A stretch of DNA of 64,000 nt. It comes from Agapetus fuscipes. Lineage: Eukaryota; Arthropoda; Insecta; Trichoptera; Glossosomatidae. Location of the stretch: positions 11,518,493 to 11,582,492 of the forward strand of contig OX637362.1 of NCBI GenBank assembly GCA_951799405.1, read 5' to 3'. The position numbers were made by a program, and so were the translations under genes. The number at the start of each line of letters is the position of its first letter. The first letter of the stretch is position 1. The notes under the pieces are model-generated. The model had not been told where the DNA came from, made no database searches, and saw only the letters and a list, made by a program, of their open reading frames with translations. This document shows positions 32,609-43,000 of this stretch, in pieces.

Positions 32609-34210
32609 ATGGTCTCGTCAAATTTTTATAAATGTGAAATTTTCATTATATCCTTTTGTACGCTATTAATATGTGAATGCTCTGAGGTACCCAGGCCTCG
32701 CGGGGTGTCGATTTCCCGCGCGCCCCTGTACGCCCCGGGCAAGGATTTCACGTGCTTCGATGGCTCGCTGACTATTCCTTACACTCACGTAAATGACGAC
32801 TATTGCGACTGCTACGACGGCAGCGATGAGCCGGGGACTTCAGCGTGCCTTAACGGGGTGTTCCACTGCACGAACTCCGGACACAAACCCAAAAACATCC
32901 CGAGTTCCCGCGTGAACGATGGCATTTGTGATTGTTGCGATGCGGCGGACGAGTACGCGCATCCTACCGCTAACTGCGTGAACAACTGCAACGAGCTGGG
33001 CAGGGAGGCGCGCCTGGAGGCACAGAGGAGGGCCGAGCTCCTCAAAGCGGGAAGCCAGCTGAGGGCAGACATAATACAGAAGGGAAACGTCCTCAAGAAC
33101 GAGATGAAAGAGAGAATACAAGAGCTGGAGAAAAATAGATTAGAAGCGGAGATGCTGAAAAGCGAGAAGGAGAAGCTGAAGGACGACGCGGAGCTCCTGG
33201 AGAACGCAGCGCTGAAGCAGTACCGGGATGTGGAGGAGGCCGAGAGGCAAGCCAGGGAAAAGGAAGAGGCCGAGAGCAGCAGGCAGGAGGCCGAGGAGAC
33301 TTTTCACAAGTTTGATTCGGATCAGAACGGCGTGCTGGACATCACGGAGATACAGACTCGCAGCACGTTTGATAAGAATAGAGACGGACAGGTGTCAGAA
33401 GAAGAGGCGAGGTTTTTCTTGGGAGAAAACTCTGAATTGTCCATGCAAGATTTTCTGGAGAAAGGTTGGCCGTTGATGAAGCCTTTCTTGATGATTGAAG
33501 GAGGCATGTTCAAACCACCGGCGAGCTCGGCGGAAGCCGATGCCATGGAGGGGGAAGACCATCACGAAGACGTAGATCAAGAGTTTCCCAGCACAAGTGT
33601 TGAAGGAGAAGAGGAAGAAGAAGGGGAAGATCATGATAATGATGACCATGAACCAGATCATGAAGAAGCTTCGGAAGAACCTCAACCTCCCAAGTACGAT
33701 GAGGACACACAACGATTGGTAGATTTAGCCACAGAAGCTCGCAGTTCCTTTACACATGCAGAACGAGCCGTCAGAGATATTGATATTGAAATAGAAAAAC
33801 TGAAAGAATCTTTGGGAAAAGATTTTGGGCCTCAAGAAGAGTATGCGACACTAGTCGGGCAATGCTTGGAGTTTACAGACAGGGAATATCTGTACAAATT
33901 GTGTCCGTTTGATCGTGCTACGCAGCAACCTAAAAATGGTGGAGGAGAGACCAGGCTGGGAAACTGGGGAGAATGGGCTGGAGAGCCAGATAATCGCTAT
34001 TCTTCTATGCTGTACACCCAGGGTACAGGTTGCTGGAATGGCCCCAATCGTTCAGCACGGATTAATATTAAATGTGGATTGGAAACGCAGATCACAGGAG
34101 TGTCAGAGCCGAACCGTTGCGAATATATGTTTGAAATGAGGACGCCTGCAGCTTGCGTGGAGACTGATGGGGAGGCGGCTCACAAGCCCGGCGCTCATGA
34201 TGAGCTGTAG
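32609..34210 (+). CDS. PRKCSH: Glucosidase 2 subunit beta
   Basis: A single uninterrupted exon of 533 residues (human 528). The product is the non-catalytic subunit of ER glucosidase II; it holds the alpha subunit in the ER and recognises mannose on N-glycans during trimming. A signal peptide covers about 1-25. Two LDL-receptor-A-like Cys modules follow (YCDCYDGSDEPGTSAC; GICDCCDAADEY), then a long charged coiled coil. EF-hand-like loops (FDSDQNGVLDITE; DKNRDGQVSEEE) come next, then an acidic Glu/Asp stretch. The MRH (mannose-6-phosphate receptor homology) domain starts near 417 (QCLEFTDREY, LYTQGTGCWNGPNRS) and ends CEYMFEMRTPAAC. The C-terminus is HDEL, an ER retrieval signal. The ATG at 32609 was preferred to one 63 bp upstream because it places the signal peptide at the N-terminus. 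No introns and no retrocopy tail is evident. Confidence 0.96.
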   Translation: MVSSNFYKCEIFIISFCTLLICECSEVPRPRGVSISRAPLYAPGKDFTCFDGSLTIPYTHVNDDYCDCYDGSDEPGTSACLNGVFHCTNSGHKPKNIPSSRVNDGICDCCDAADEYAHPTANCVNNCNELGREARLEAQRRAELLKAGSQLRADIIQKGNVLKNEMKERIQELEKNRLEAEMLKSEKEKLKDDAELLENAALKQYRDVEEAERQAREKEEAESSRQEAEETFHKFDSDQNGVLDITEIQTRSTFDKNRDGQVSEEEARFFLGENSELSMQDFLEKGWPLMKPFLMIEGGMFKPPASSAEADAMEGEDHHEDVDQEFPSTSVEGEEEEEGEDHDNDDHEPDHEEASEEPQPPKYDEDTQRLVDLATEARSSFTHAERAVRDIDIEIEKLKESLGKDFGPQEEYATLVGQCLEFTDREYLYKLCPFDRATQQPKNGGGETRLGNWGEWAGEPDNRYSSMLYTQGTGCWNGPNRSARINIKCGLETQITGVSEPNRCEYMFEMRTPAACVETDGEAAHKPGAHDEL

Positions 34211-34326
34211 AGATGTGTTGTACTGATAGTGTGAACATTACTTTACACCCCTATTCAGAAATAATACTAAGAGAACTTATAATGCTGTGTGAAAAATTAC
34301 GCTGGCAATGGAGTCTGCACAATGGA

Positions 34327-34332
34327 AATAAA
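34327..34332 (+). terminator. Candidate polyadenylation signal for PRKCSH
   Basis: AATAAA lies 117 bp after the stop codon, in GGAAATAAACAAAAAA. Position is plausible; the cleavage site is not visible. Confidence 0.4.
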
Positions 34333-34340
34333 CAAAAAAT

Positions 34341-34912
34341 AATTGTATACGTCACTTACAGTTGCTGGGTAGAAAGCTAACTAATATTTTGTTATTTGTA
34401 CATAAGGACCCCAGTCACACAAATCTGCGACGTTTTCCCACCGAAGGATTTAAAATTATGACTCCGTTTATACAGCAAGCAAAGTGATGCAGCATTGTGA
34501 GTTCTCGCAGCATTGTTTATTGGTGTTATCGGCGTTCTCAAGCTCGGCTTGTGTGTGTTAGTTTTGTGATCAAAGCAATTGAGAAACAATCGAACGTTGG
34601 AATGTAAAATTTTGTTAGAATTTTTAATTCAGTTAGAAGGCAATGGTCATTTCTGTGGACACATTCCAGCTGCGCATTCCTCTTGCAGTTTAGTTTAATG
34701 TTTACTTAAGACGACGTGATGCCCTGGTGTCATGGTGCAGCACTGTTTGTACTGAGGTGTACGGAGTGGGTGTAGAATAGTAAGCCCGTGGTCTCTCACA
34801 AGTTATTTTCTGATTAAGTACCCCCGAGCATAAAACTGTGACTGGACAGAACAGCACATGACAATACAGACAAAACAAAACAAAACATAAATTGCCATGT
34901 TCTGTTTTCACT
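34341..34912. other. Intergenic, nothing recognised
   Basis: No exon or known repeat identified downstream of PRKCSH. Confidence 0.4.
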
Positions 34913-35163
34913 GTTGTTTTCCTGTTGCCGTAGTCTATCGTAGCTGGAGCTTCCAGACATTTCGCTCAAGTCTGCGATGTGCTTCGTCAGTATGCAGATG
35001 TGTTAATGTTGATGAAACATGTTATGACATCTGTAAATTGAAGGAGCCCATCGCAGACACGGACGAAACGTCCGAATGCTCCAGCTCTGATAGGCCACGA
35101 CAACAGATCCCGGAAAACATCTCTCCTGTGTCAACTGCCGGCCGTGTAAGCCTAAAACTCCTA
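34913..35163. repeat. Foldback family G, two inverted arms
   Basis: The left arm CTGTTGCCGTAGTCTATCGT, AGCTGGAGCTTCCAGACATT pairs with the right arm GACGAAACGTCCGAATGCTC, CAGCTCTGATAGGCCACGAC. The element ends with GCCGGCCGTGTAAGCCTAAA. The arms are diverged, so this copy is older than the one at 59625-59812. Confidence 0.6.
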
Positions 35164-35635
35164 TTTATGTTAAGTGTGTTTTGTCATGTTTAGCTTTGTT
35201 ATCTGCTGTTTTGTTATGGAACTGTATAAAAAATTGCCTATACCATCGCATAAACAGAAAAAAATATATATGGCAACAAAACACTCACTAGATGGTTTGT
35301 TGGATTTTATATATTTTTATGTTTACTCGATGGTTGAGTGTTTACACCATGTTTTGTACAAGTGAAGTTGTGTCGTTTAAGAAAGTATCCGTGTGTTACC
35401 CAGTTAAGGTTATTTTTTGAAATAAATACAAACGTTTAGTAGGAATTTTGTGGTTTTATTTCTTTTATAAATTAATAATAAATAAGTATAATATCAAAGA
35501 GTTGTTATTCACATAGTAAACATTACATATTTTACAAAATTCAAATGGAAGATTTCAAGTCAACACAGCCCTGTGAAACAATGGAGACAAATAGAATCAA
35601 AAGTGACAAGTCAGGTGTTATTAGAAAAATATATA
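35164..35635. other. Intergenic, nothing recognised
   Basis: AT-rich, no supported feature. Confidence 0.35.
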
Positions 35636-35893
35636 AATATATTGATACCTTAAAGGTAAAACTGAATAAGGGGCATATTGAGCTAACATGGGTTTCTCAG
35701 ATAAATGCACCTTTTTTCTACAAGAGAAAACACTAAAGAAGTGTGAAAATAGCGTAGTTTAGAAGTTTTCCATGAACACTGCCTTAAATTTATTAGTTCA
35801 CTTACTATGAGAAGTTATTCCCAGTAAAAGTTTTATCCACAAATTCTCAAATCAGTGACTCGGAACTTATTCAGTTTTACCTATAAGGGTGGC
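35636..35893. mobile_element. MITE-like element M2, both ends present
   Basis: The left end CCTTAAAGGTAAAACTGAAT and the right end ATTCAGTTTTACCTATAAGG are inverted copies. The interior is shared with 10515-10748. No coding capacity. Confidence 0.65.
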
Positions 35894-36774
35894 GATACAA
35901 TAATGAAGTATTTCGCTGGTATGTTTTAGTAGAAAAGGCGTTGGCACTCGACTTTGCTTTATTGAAACATGCGCAAGTTCCAACCCCGCCTGTACCGTGT
36001 CCTATCGACAATGACTTCGACCCTGGGACAACAGATGTCATTTGGTAGCTGTTAATTAATAATTCATTAAAATAGTAAATACCAAATTATTAATTGTTGT
36101 TGTAAATTCCCATTTCTGGCCAGACAAAATGGGTTGGTGAATTGCAGTTTTCTTCGTTAATCTATACAAACAAAAATGATTCCCTGTATCTAATCTTACT
36201 TTTGAAAAAAATCCTAGATTTCTGCCTTTGATTTTATTTGACTTCAATGTCATCACCAGCACATTATAAAAAATTACAAAACTAAGAAAATGTAAAATGA
36301 TGTAGAATTTCATTAATAGTATATGCTTGACGCTATAAGAGCTCTATTAATTAATTTCCCATACTTAACGAGTACATTATTTCCTGCTATATTTTTTCTA
36401 AACGAGATAGCATCCAATGGGAAGGAGGACTCTCTGATTAAATTTTAATTGATTCACTAAAAGAATGGAATATTATAATTTTAATTGCGTTAACAATAAT
36501 GTATTCTATTTTAGTTTTTTTTTTTTAATTTAATGTAATGCACCATTTAACCTACCCGTCAAAATGTTATATTCATTCAATAATACAAATTCCCAGTTTC
36601 TTTTTCTACATATTATTATAATGTTTCATAAGACGTAACCATTATTCTTTTAATCCAATGTATTTTTACTTGTACCCTTTCCATCATTTTATAATCCAGT
36701 CTTACCAACCTGCCCCTTGATAATTAACGTCCTAAATTCAATAGAGTCCACACATTCAAAATTTATTTCGGTTG
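35894..36774. other. Intergenic, mostly unrecognised
   Basis: A weak tRNA-like stretch is suspected near 35930-36010 but could not be folded convincingly. The rest is AT-rich. Confidence 0.35.
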
Positions 36775-36985
36775 AACTTAGCAGTCCAGTAGGTAGAATG
36801 ATTGCATTCCACGCCAAAGGATGGGGTTTGATCTTCACTTACAGTATCACAGGATTCCTGTGATACTGTAAGTGAAGATCGACACAGCCTGTGACAGGAA
36901 TGATTTTCCGTTTCGGTATTTATTTCAAATCCAAAATAAAATACCGGCAACGTTTCAGCCTTCGGTGTGAATTGCTGCCACATTT
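36775..36985 (+). mobile_element. SINE B copy carrying an inserted hairpin
   Basis: Forward head and body (GGTAGAATGATTGCATTCCA; TTTCGGTATTTATTTCAAAT; ATACCGGCAACG). Between the anticodon-like and body regions lies a perfect 25-bp inverted repeat, 36830-36854 and 36856-36880, around a single base. Other copies lack it. Confidence 0.7.
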
Positions 36986-37152
36986 TTCCTCGAATTTAAA
37001 TGTGTGGACTGCATAGATAATCTAAATTAAGTAGGTATGTTAGAATTTATTTGAATGACAACACTATGTTTATAATGCTTTTAAATAAACTCACAATGAC
37101 GTAAAGCTATAAAAATTTGGCTAGTTTGTAAAATTGAACACATGATGAAAAC

Positions 37153-37367
37153 ATGGAATTTCAGAAGGCAATACCAAAATTATTGATTATTTTTTTATGT
37201 CTTAATTTATTAACAAATGCATCTAGGTACTCATTAAACATTAAGACGGAATTTAGTAGCCCTAATACTTTTCCAAGCACTAATACAGCGTGCAATTTTA
37301 GGTCCGGTCGATATTTCGAATGCTTGCTTTCAAGCCAGTGCCCATACAATTTGGTTTTCAAAACAAG
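37153..37367 (+). CDS. Possible first exon of a clip-domain secreted protein
   Basis: Seventy-one codons plus two bases from an ATG, ending at a good donor (ACAAG/GTATGC). A charged start and hydrophobic run (LLIIFLCLNLL) make a clear signal peptide. The mature part ends with ACNFRSGRYFECLLSSQCPY, whose Cys spacing fits the first half (Cys1-Cys3) of a CLIP domain of arthropod serine proteases and homologues. No following exon with the remaining cysteines or a protease domain was found in the window; the RTE cluster starts 245 bp downstream. It may be a real gene with distant exons, a broken gene, or chance. Confidence 0.4.
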
Positions 37368-37611
37368 GTATGCAATATTACAACTTTAGTTTAAAATATT
37401 CATAAATTTAAGGATTTTTAAATATATTTTACAACATCAAGAACACTGTTATGAACTCAAGACGGCAGTCACCATCTTTTAAAATGGTAGTACAATAATT
37501 TTGTAGGAGAATCCATGTAAAAAGTACAAGACGCAAGAAGTTTGGTACGTCACATTTTAGGCATGGTTATTATTAAGTATTGGTAGTTATTTTTTGTGTT
37601 TTCAGTCTCAA

Positions 37612-37838
37612 GATCTAATCTAATCTAATCTAATCTAAGCTGCAAAGATATATATCATTTAAGTTTTATATTAAATGCATTCCCACAAGCAGATATGTAT
37701 AATTTCGCGCTAACACATGCCGCATGTGGACCTACAATATAAAAACCCAATCTCAAATGAACATAAGCCTTGCAACTCTTGCCGTCCTTCCCTGAAACAG
37801 AGGTGACATTGGCAAAGTGAACCAATTTTTACATTATG
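37612..37838 (-). repeat. RTE LINE 3'-end copy
   Basis: Reverse copy with four or more ATTAG-type tail units at its left edge. Confidence 0.75.
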
Positions 37839-37904
37839 GGTACAAACACGCCTACCGTTTGGGCCGCCGCTCCATCGATCTTCATAGTTCAGGTTGAAGG
37901 AAAA

Positions 37905-38000
37905 AATTGTGATTGTACAATCTGGCGCAGTGGTTTGGCAGGAGCTCAAGATCTGTCTTTCGTGCATTAGTAACAAAAATACAAATTGCCATCATGATTA
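37905..38000 (+). pseudogene. LINE C-terminal fragment
   Basis: Translation LAQWFGRSSRSVFRALVTK matches the C-terminus seen at 1735-2005. Short and isolated. Confidence 0.5.
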
Positions 38001-38099
38001 TTTGTATTTGGACATCTTTGGAAGAAAAATTTTGATACGGGTACATAACCTCAACTATTTTTGAAAATTTTTTGGAACAAAAACAAAATTACAGGAAGG

Positions 38100-41000
38100 A
38101 AAAATAAAAATTGTGTTATACCTACCGGATTTAAGAGGACAATATGGCACATGGCGCAAAATTAAAATTGTGGACTTTTATATGGACAATATACTTATTT
38201 GTTTTTTTTTTTTTTTAACTACTTTTTATATATATATATATATTTTCTTTGTATATTTACTAACATTACTTTTAACTTTTTTAACTTTACTTTTAACTTT
38301 TTTCTGTTTCAATTTTATGTTTTTTAGCTTAATATTTTTTTTTCTGTGTATATTTACTAACCTAAGTTTTTCAAATTTTGTTATGTAGAAATGGCCACCA
38401 ACAATAATTTTGTACCTGCACGTTGTGGAAATGCCGCCACTAATTTTCATAGAAAGAATGAATGGGTTTTCGGGACATGGAATGTAAGGAAGATGAATGA
38501 TTGCAAGGAGAAAGAAATTATTAATGTAATGAAAGATAAACGAATAAAAGTAATGGGTGTGACTGAAACAAAAATGAAAGGAAATGGTGAGAAAGTATTA
38601 GTGAACGGTGAATTGTATATTTGGTCAGGTGTGGAAGATGGGAATGAAAGGCAAGGTGTAGGTGTGATTGTGAGTGAGTGTGTAAAAGGATGTATAACGG
38701 GTTATCGAAGAGTTTCTCCTAGGATTTTGGTTGTTAAATTCAAAATTAACAGTTTGAGACTTTTCTTGGTTGCCTGTTATGCTCCTGTTGATTCAGAGTG
38801 TATGGAGGTGAGAATGAGGTTTTGGAATGAATTGAATGCGGTTGTGCATGAAAGGAAAAATAATGAAAACATTGTAATTTTAGGTGATATGAATGGATGG
38901 ATAGGTGCGCAGAGGGATGAATGTTTGAAAATAATTGGTCCTGGTGGGAGAGGTGTAGTCAATGATAATGGGCGACATCTGATTGCTTTGTGTGCGGAGC
39001 ACAGTCTTTTTGCATCGAATACTTGGTTTCGGCATAAGGATGTGCATCTGTACACGAGGCAGATTGTGGGAAGTCGCACAATCATTGACTACATCTGTGT
39101 GGATGAAAGATTGAGAGGAGCCGTAAGAGATAGCCGTGTCTACCGGGGGCCTGAAATAGGCAGTGACCACTATCTCTTATGTGCCAAAATAATGATTGGT
39201 GAAGTAAGAAAGAAGAAACGCAAGAGGAAAGTAAGATTGCCTAGAATAAAAGTAGAAAGGCTGAATGAAGAAAATGTGCAAGAGAAGTACGTATCAGAGC
39301 TCCACAAAATTTTAAGTGTGAGTGAACTTGAGAAGAGTGTGTGTGGAAAAGATATTGAAAGTATGTGGAAAGATCTGAAAGAAGGAATGACTGAATGCGC
39401 TAAAAAAGCATGTGGGGTAACGAAAGGTGGAAGATTGAAAGGAGATGCCTGGTGGAATGATAGAGTGAAGGAAGCTGTGAAAGTTAAGAAAAAGTGTTAC
39501 GAAAATTGGTTGAATGATAGAAATGATAGAAAGCTAGAAGAGGAATATAAGATAGCTAAGAGAATGGCGAAGAATATAATTTATGAAAGCAAGATGAATG
39601 AACAAAGAAAGATTGATGAAAGGATTAACAAAAGTTTCACCGACAGTAGGAAGGAATTTTGGAGGTGGATCAATGCGGATAGAAATAAATCTTCTGCATT
39701 GACCACTCCGGGAGTCAAAAGTGCTGCCGGTGAGATGGTATGGGAGAATGAAGAAGTATGCAAGAGATGGAAGAACTATTTTCAAGAAATTTTTGGTCAG
39801 GGTGAAAGAAGAATTTATGAACAGATAGATGAAGCGAATGAATTGAATATTATGAAAGAAGAAATGAAAGTGTCTATTTCACGTCTGAAGAATGGGAAGT
39901 CTGCTGGGTTTGATGGTATAAATGGTGAAATGTTGAAAGCAGGAGGTGAATGTGTGATAGATTGGATGTACGAATTATGTAAGCTCTGTGTGAATGCAGG
40001 AGTAGTACCGATGGATTGGAGGAAGGCAGTCATTGTTCCCATTTACAAAGGTAAAGGGGACAAAAAAGACTGTCAGAACTTCAGACCAATCAGTCTACTC
40101 AGTATACCAGGAAAAGTCTTCTGTAAGGTGATTATAAAAAATGTGATTCTGACTACTAGTGAAAGGATTTCCGATGTACAGTCCGGCTTTATGGCCGGTA
40201 GAGGCTGTGTTGATCAGATTTTTACTCTACGACAACTTGTTGAAAAACAATTGTCGGTGAGGCGGAAGCTGTTCACGGCCTTTGTAGATCTGGAAAAGGC
40301 TTTTGACTCAGTAGACAGAGGTATGTTATGGGATGTTTTGAAAGCATACGGAGTGAATGGGGCTCTCCTAGGTGCGGTGCATGCAAACTATGAAAATAGT
40401 AAGGCATGTGTCCGTATTGATGGTGAGTATAGTGAGTGGTTTGAAGTTTATAAGGGTGTGAGGCAAGGATGTGTGATGAGTCCATGGCTATTTAACATAG
40501 TCATGGACAAGTGTGTCAGAGATGCTCGACTTAATGATTGTGGATTGATGATAGGAGAGAGCAAAGTGAGTGTTCTACTGTATGCAGATGATGCAGTTCT
40601 TGTATCTGATTCAGCAGTAGAATTGCAAACAATGCTCTCTAGATTGAATGAAGCTTTGAAAGGTAACCATTTGAAGTTGAATGCAAGTAAGACGAAAGTA
40701 TTGATTTTTGAAAGAGATGATGAAAGTATGAATTATGAATTTAAAATTAATGGAATGAATGTTGATGTCGTAAATGAGTTTGTATACCTGGGAAGTAAGT
40801 TTGAAAAAGATGGAAGAATGACCGGTGAATTTGAAAGAAGAATAATGAAAGGCAGGTGCGTACTGGGTGCTACCGCTAGCATCGCCAGGAACCAGAATCT
40901 CTCAAAAAATGTTAGATTGGCGGTGCACGGTGGTATACTAGTGCCAACCTTGATGTATGGAAGTGAAGCCTGGACGGTGAGTGAAAGGGAAATTAGTAAA

Positions 41001-41757
41001 GTCCATACAGTAGAAATGGACTATCTAAGAAGTATGATTGGGAAAAAACGAAGTGACAGAGTGAGGAATGATTTTGTAAGAGAAGAATGTGGTGTAAGGG
41101 AAAGTGTGAAAGTGAAGATTAAAAGAAGTATGTTAAGATGGTTCGGGCATATGGAGAGAATGAGTGATGAAAGATTGACGAAGAAAGTATATGTTGCTAA
41201 AATAGATGGATGTCGTGGTAGAGGAAGACCGAGAAAAGTATGGATGGATCAAATTTCTGAAATAGCGAATGAATGGGATATCCAGAGTCATAATAAAAGG
41301 AGGACTTGCATGAAAAAGGTTATGACTCTGGATGAAATGAAAGAAGTGTGCAAGGACAGGAAGAAGTGGCGGCTAATCTGCAATGGTGATTTTTAATGTT
41401 GGTGTATTCATTTGCTACATTTTTTGCATAGGAAATTTCTGACTTTTTTTGTATAGATTTCTTTGTAAGGTTTTGTTCTTTTATATATTTAAATGTAATT
41501 TTTTATTCATATTCCTTGACTTATAGGTTGGTATGAGGCTGACCACCCATACTGTAAAAAATGGTTCACTTTGCCAATGTCACCCCTGTTTCAGGGAAGG
41601 TCGGCAAAAGTTGTGGGGCTTATGTTCATTTGAGGTTTGGATTTTATTTGTAAGTACACATTCAGCATTTGTAAGCGCGAACTACACTTGTTGGTTTGTG
41701 GGCTTACATCTGAGAGCTTTAAATGAATATATCCTTGCAACTTAGATTATAGATTAT
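38100..41757 (+). mobile_element. RTE-like non-LTR retrotransposon, nearly full length
   Basis: One long ORF, a T-rich leader upstream (38196-38390, with a (TA)n run), a 3' untranslated region of about 360 bp and a short ATTATAG tail. No poly(A), no second ORF and no RNase H are seen, as expected for the RTE clade. The 5' border is uncertain; it lies somewhere after 38000. No target duplication was found. Confidence 0.8.
38391..41396 (+). CDS. Endonuclease/reverse transcriptase of RTE-like LINE
   Basis: An intact 1001-codon ORF. The N-terminal AP endonuclease domain shows W30-N31, T58-E59-T60, the GDMN motif at 165-168 and S258-D259-H260, all catalytic landmarks. A basic linker follows. The reverse transcriptase has NFRPISLL, QSGFMAGRGCVDQIF, FVDLEKAFDSVDR, GVRQGCVMSPWLFN and YADD at 731-734. 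The C-terminal region ends with GRGRPRKVWMDQISEI and [20 protein letters not shown]. The protein would nick target DNA and copy its own RNA in place. With no stops or frameshifts it is a candidate for recent activity. Insect annotations often call such ORFs 'craniofacial development protein 2-like', which is misleading. Confidence 0.9.
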   Translation: MATNNNFVPARCGNAATNFHRKNEWVFGTWNVRKMNDCKEKEIINVMKDKRIKVMGVTETKMKGNGEKVLVNGELYIWSGVEDGNERQGVGVIVSECVKGCITGYRRVSPRILVVKFKINSLRLFLVACYAPVDSECMEVRMRFWNELNAVVHERKNNENIVILGDMNGWIGAQRDECLKIIGPGGRGVVNDNGRHLIALCAEHSLFASNTWFRHKDVHLYTRQIVGSRTIIDYICVDERLRGAVRDSRVYRGPEIGSDHYLLCAKIMIGEVRKKKRKRKVRLPRIKVERLNEENVQEKYVSELHKILSVSELEKSVCGKDIESMWKDLKEGMTECAKKACGVTKGGRLKGDAWWNDRVKEAVKVKKKCYENWLNDRNDRKLEEEYKIAKRMAKNIIYESKMNEQRKIDERINKSFTDSRKEFWRWINADRNKSSALTTPGVKSAAGEMVWENEEVCKRWKNYFQEIFGQGERRIYEQIDEANELNIMKEEMKVSISRLKNGKSAGFDGINGEMLKAGGECVIDWMYELCKLCVNAGVVPMDWRKAVIVPIYKGKGDKKDCQNFRPISLLSIPGKVFCKVIIKNVILTTSERISDVQSGFMAGRGCVDQIFTLRQLVEKQLSVRRKLFTAFVDLEKAFDSVDRGMLWDVLKAYGVNGALLGAVHANYENSKACVRIDGEYSEWFEVYKGVRQGCVMSPWLFNIVMDKCVRDARLNDCGLMIGESKVSVLLYADDAVLVSDSAVELQTMLSRLNEALKGNHLKLNASKTKVLIFERDDESMNYEFKINGMNVDVVNEFVYLGSKFEKDGRMTGEFERRIMKGRCVLGATASIARNQNLSKNVRLAVHGGILVPTLMYGSEAWTVSEREISKVHTVEMDYLRSMIGKKRSDRVRNDFVREECGVRESVKVKIKRSMLRWFGHMERMSDERLTKKVYVAKIDGCRGRGRPRKVWMDQISEIANEWDIQSHNKRRTCMKKVMTLDEMKEVCKDRKKWRLICNGDF

Positions 41758-41758
41758 A

Positions 41759-41803
41759 GATGGGTGGTCAGCCGCATAACAACCTATAAGTCAAGGAACG
41801 AGA
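41759..41803 (-). repeat. RTE 3'-end scrap
   Basis: Reversed fragment (GGTGGTCAGCCGCATAACA; CCTATAAGTCAAGGAAC) directly abutting the tail of the full-length LINE. Confidence 0.65.
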
Positions 41804-42091
41804 GATGTAAGGAAATTAAAAAAAAACAAGTTTTTTCTTCACAAATCACAATGGATGTGTTATTTTTTTTTTACATTGAATAATGTATGTAACTCTGTCT
41901 TATATTTGACAAAATAATCCATGAGAAAATGTCAAAAAAATGATTATCAATGAAACTAATTTATTTTGTTTTTTATTATCCTCTCTTGATAATAATTTAA
42001 TCCTCTATAATCTATGGTATTCCATCATTAAACTGTCAAAATTCAGTGTTGTGAGAAAATAGTTTTTCCCTAAGTTTGGGGAATTCCTATT

Positions 42092-42287
42092 ACTTTGCCA
42101 ATGTCACCCCTGTTTCAGGGAAGGTCGGCAAAAGTTGTGGGGCTTATGTTCATTTGAGGTTTGGATTTTATTTGTAAGTACACATTCAGCATTTGTAAGC
42201 GCGAACTACACTTGTTGGTTTGTGGGCATACATCTGAGAGCTTTAAATGAATATATCTTTGCAACTTAGATTATAGATTATAGGAGT
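42092..42287 (+). repeat. RTE LINE 3'-end copy, 5'-truncated
   Basis: Almost identical to the 3' end of the full-length LINE only 500 bp upstream, including the GGCAAAAGTTGTGGGGC and CACATTCAGCATTTGTAAGC variants, so both come from the same young subfamily. Confidence 0.75.
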
Positions 42288-43000
42288 AGGTACATATAAT
42301 TTTGTTTGCACTGATTAAAAGAAAGAATATTTAAAAAGCTTTGATATAAGAAAATATGGATAAAAAATCAATAAGTCACAGAATAATAGAAGCAATCTTA
42401 CATGTCAAATTCATTATACATTAGGTTTTTTTAATATTCAATAGAAGAGACAAGTTATTACCTATTTTTTGTTTTACAATTCAATTCTAAACATCACACA
42501 AGTTTAAAGTTAAACTTACTAAGTAGATTATATTTAAAGTGGTGTTATTTCGGAGGTCAGATATTTATTTTTTAATCTTGTACAATGTACTGGTAAAAAT
42601 TAAAAAAAATGCCATACTATTTGTCATAGAAGTATTATTAAATTTGTGGGAAAACAATTTAAAAAAATATTTTTTACACCCTGATACATTAAACTGTCAT
42701 TTTCATGGCTTTGAGGCAGATTGACAAAACTTTTTTTTAAGTTAATATGAGTCGTATAGAACGAGGTCCGCATGTGAATTTACACAGACAAAATTGGGTC
42801 GTCACCCGGCCGGGTTGCTAGGGAAAAGGCAAACAAATACATTGTTATTGTTGATTGTTTTTATTGATGTTTGGTCGCCAAGAAAAAAGTTACGAGTCCA
42901 TTAAAGAAGAGAATCTAGGATTTTTTCCAACTTCATGTGGCCATACATGCATCTCATGTTCATAATAAATCCTAGCTGTTTCCCTTCTTTGATTCTATAC
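42288..43000. other. AT-rich, contains repeat X
   Basis: A reversed repeat X copy lies at about 42760-42850 (CACCCGGCCGGGTTGCTAGG). The rest holds nothing recognised. Confidence 0.45.

Noticed and set aside
32812..33712. Several long reverse-strand frames across PRKCSH
   Set aside because: They are antisense shadows of a GC-rich, charged coding region; the forward frame is clearly the conserved protein.
35545..35736. A 63-codon forward frame
   Set aside because: It lies across the left end of MITE M2 and is explained by that element.
41533..41745. A recurring frame of about 70 codons starting [20 protein letters not shown], also at 21807, 58436, 15952 and 23953
   Set aside because: It is a translation of the RTE 3' untranslated block. 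It appears wherever the repeat lies, in varying lengths and orientation, and is not a gene family.
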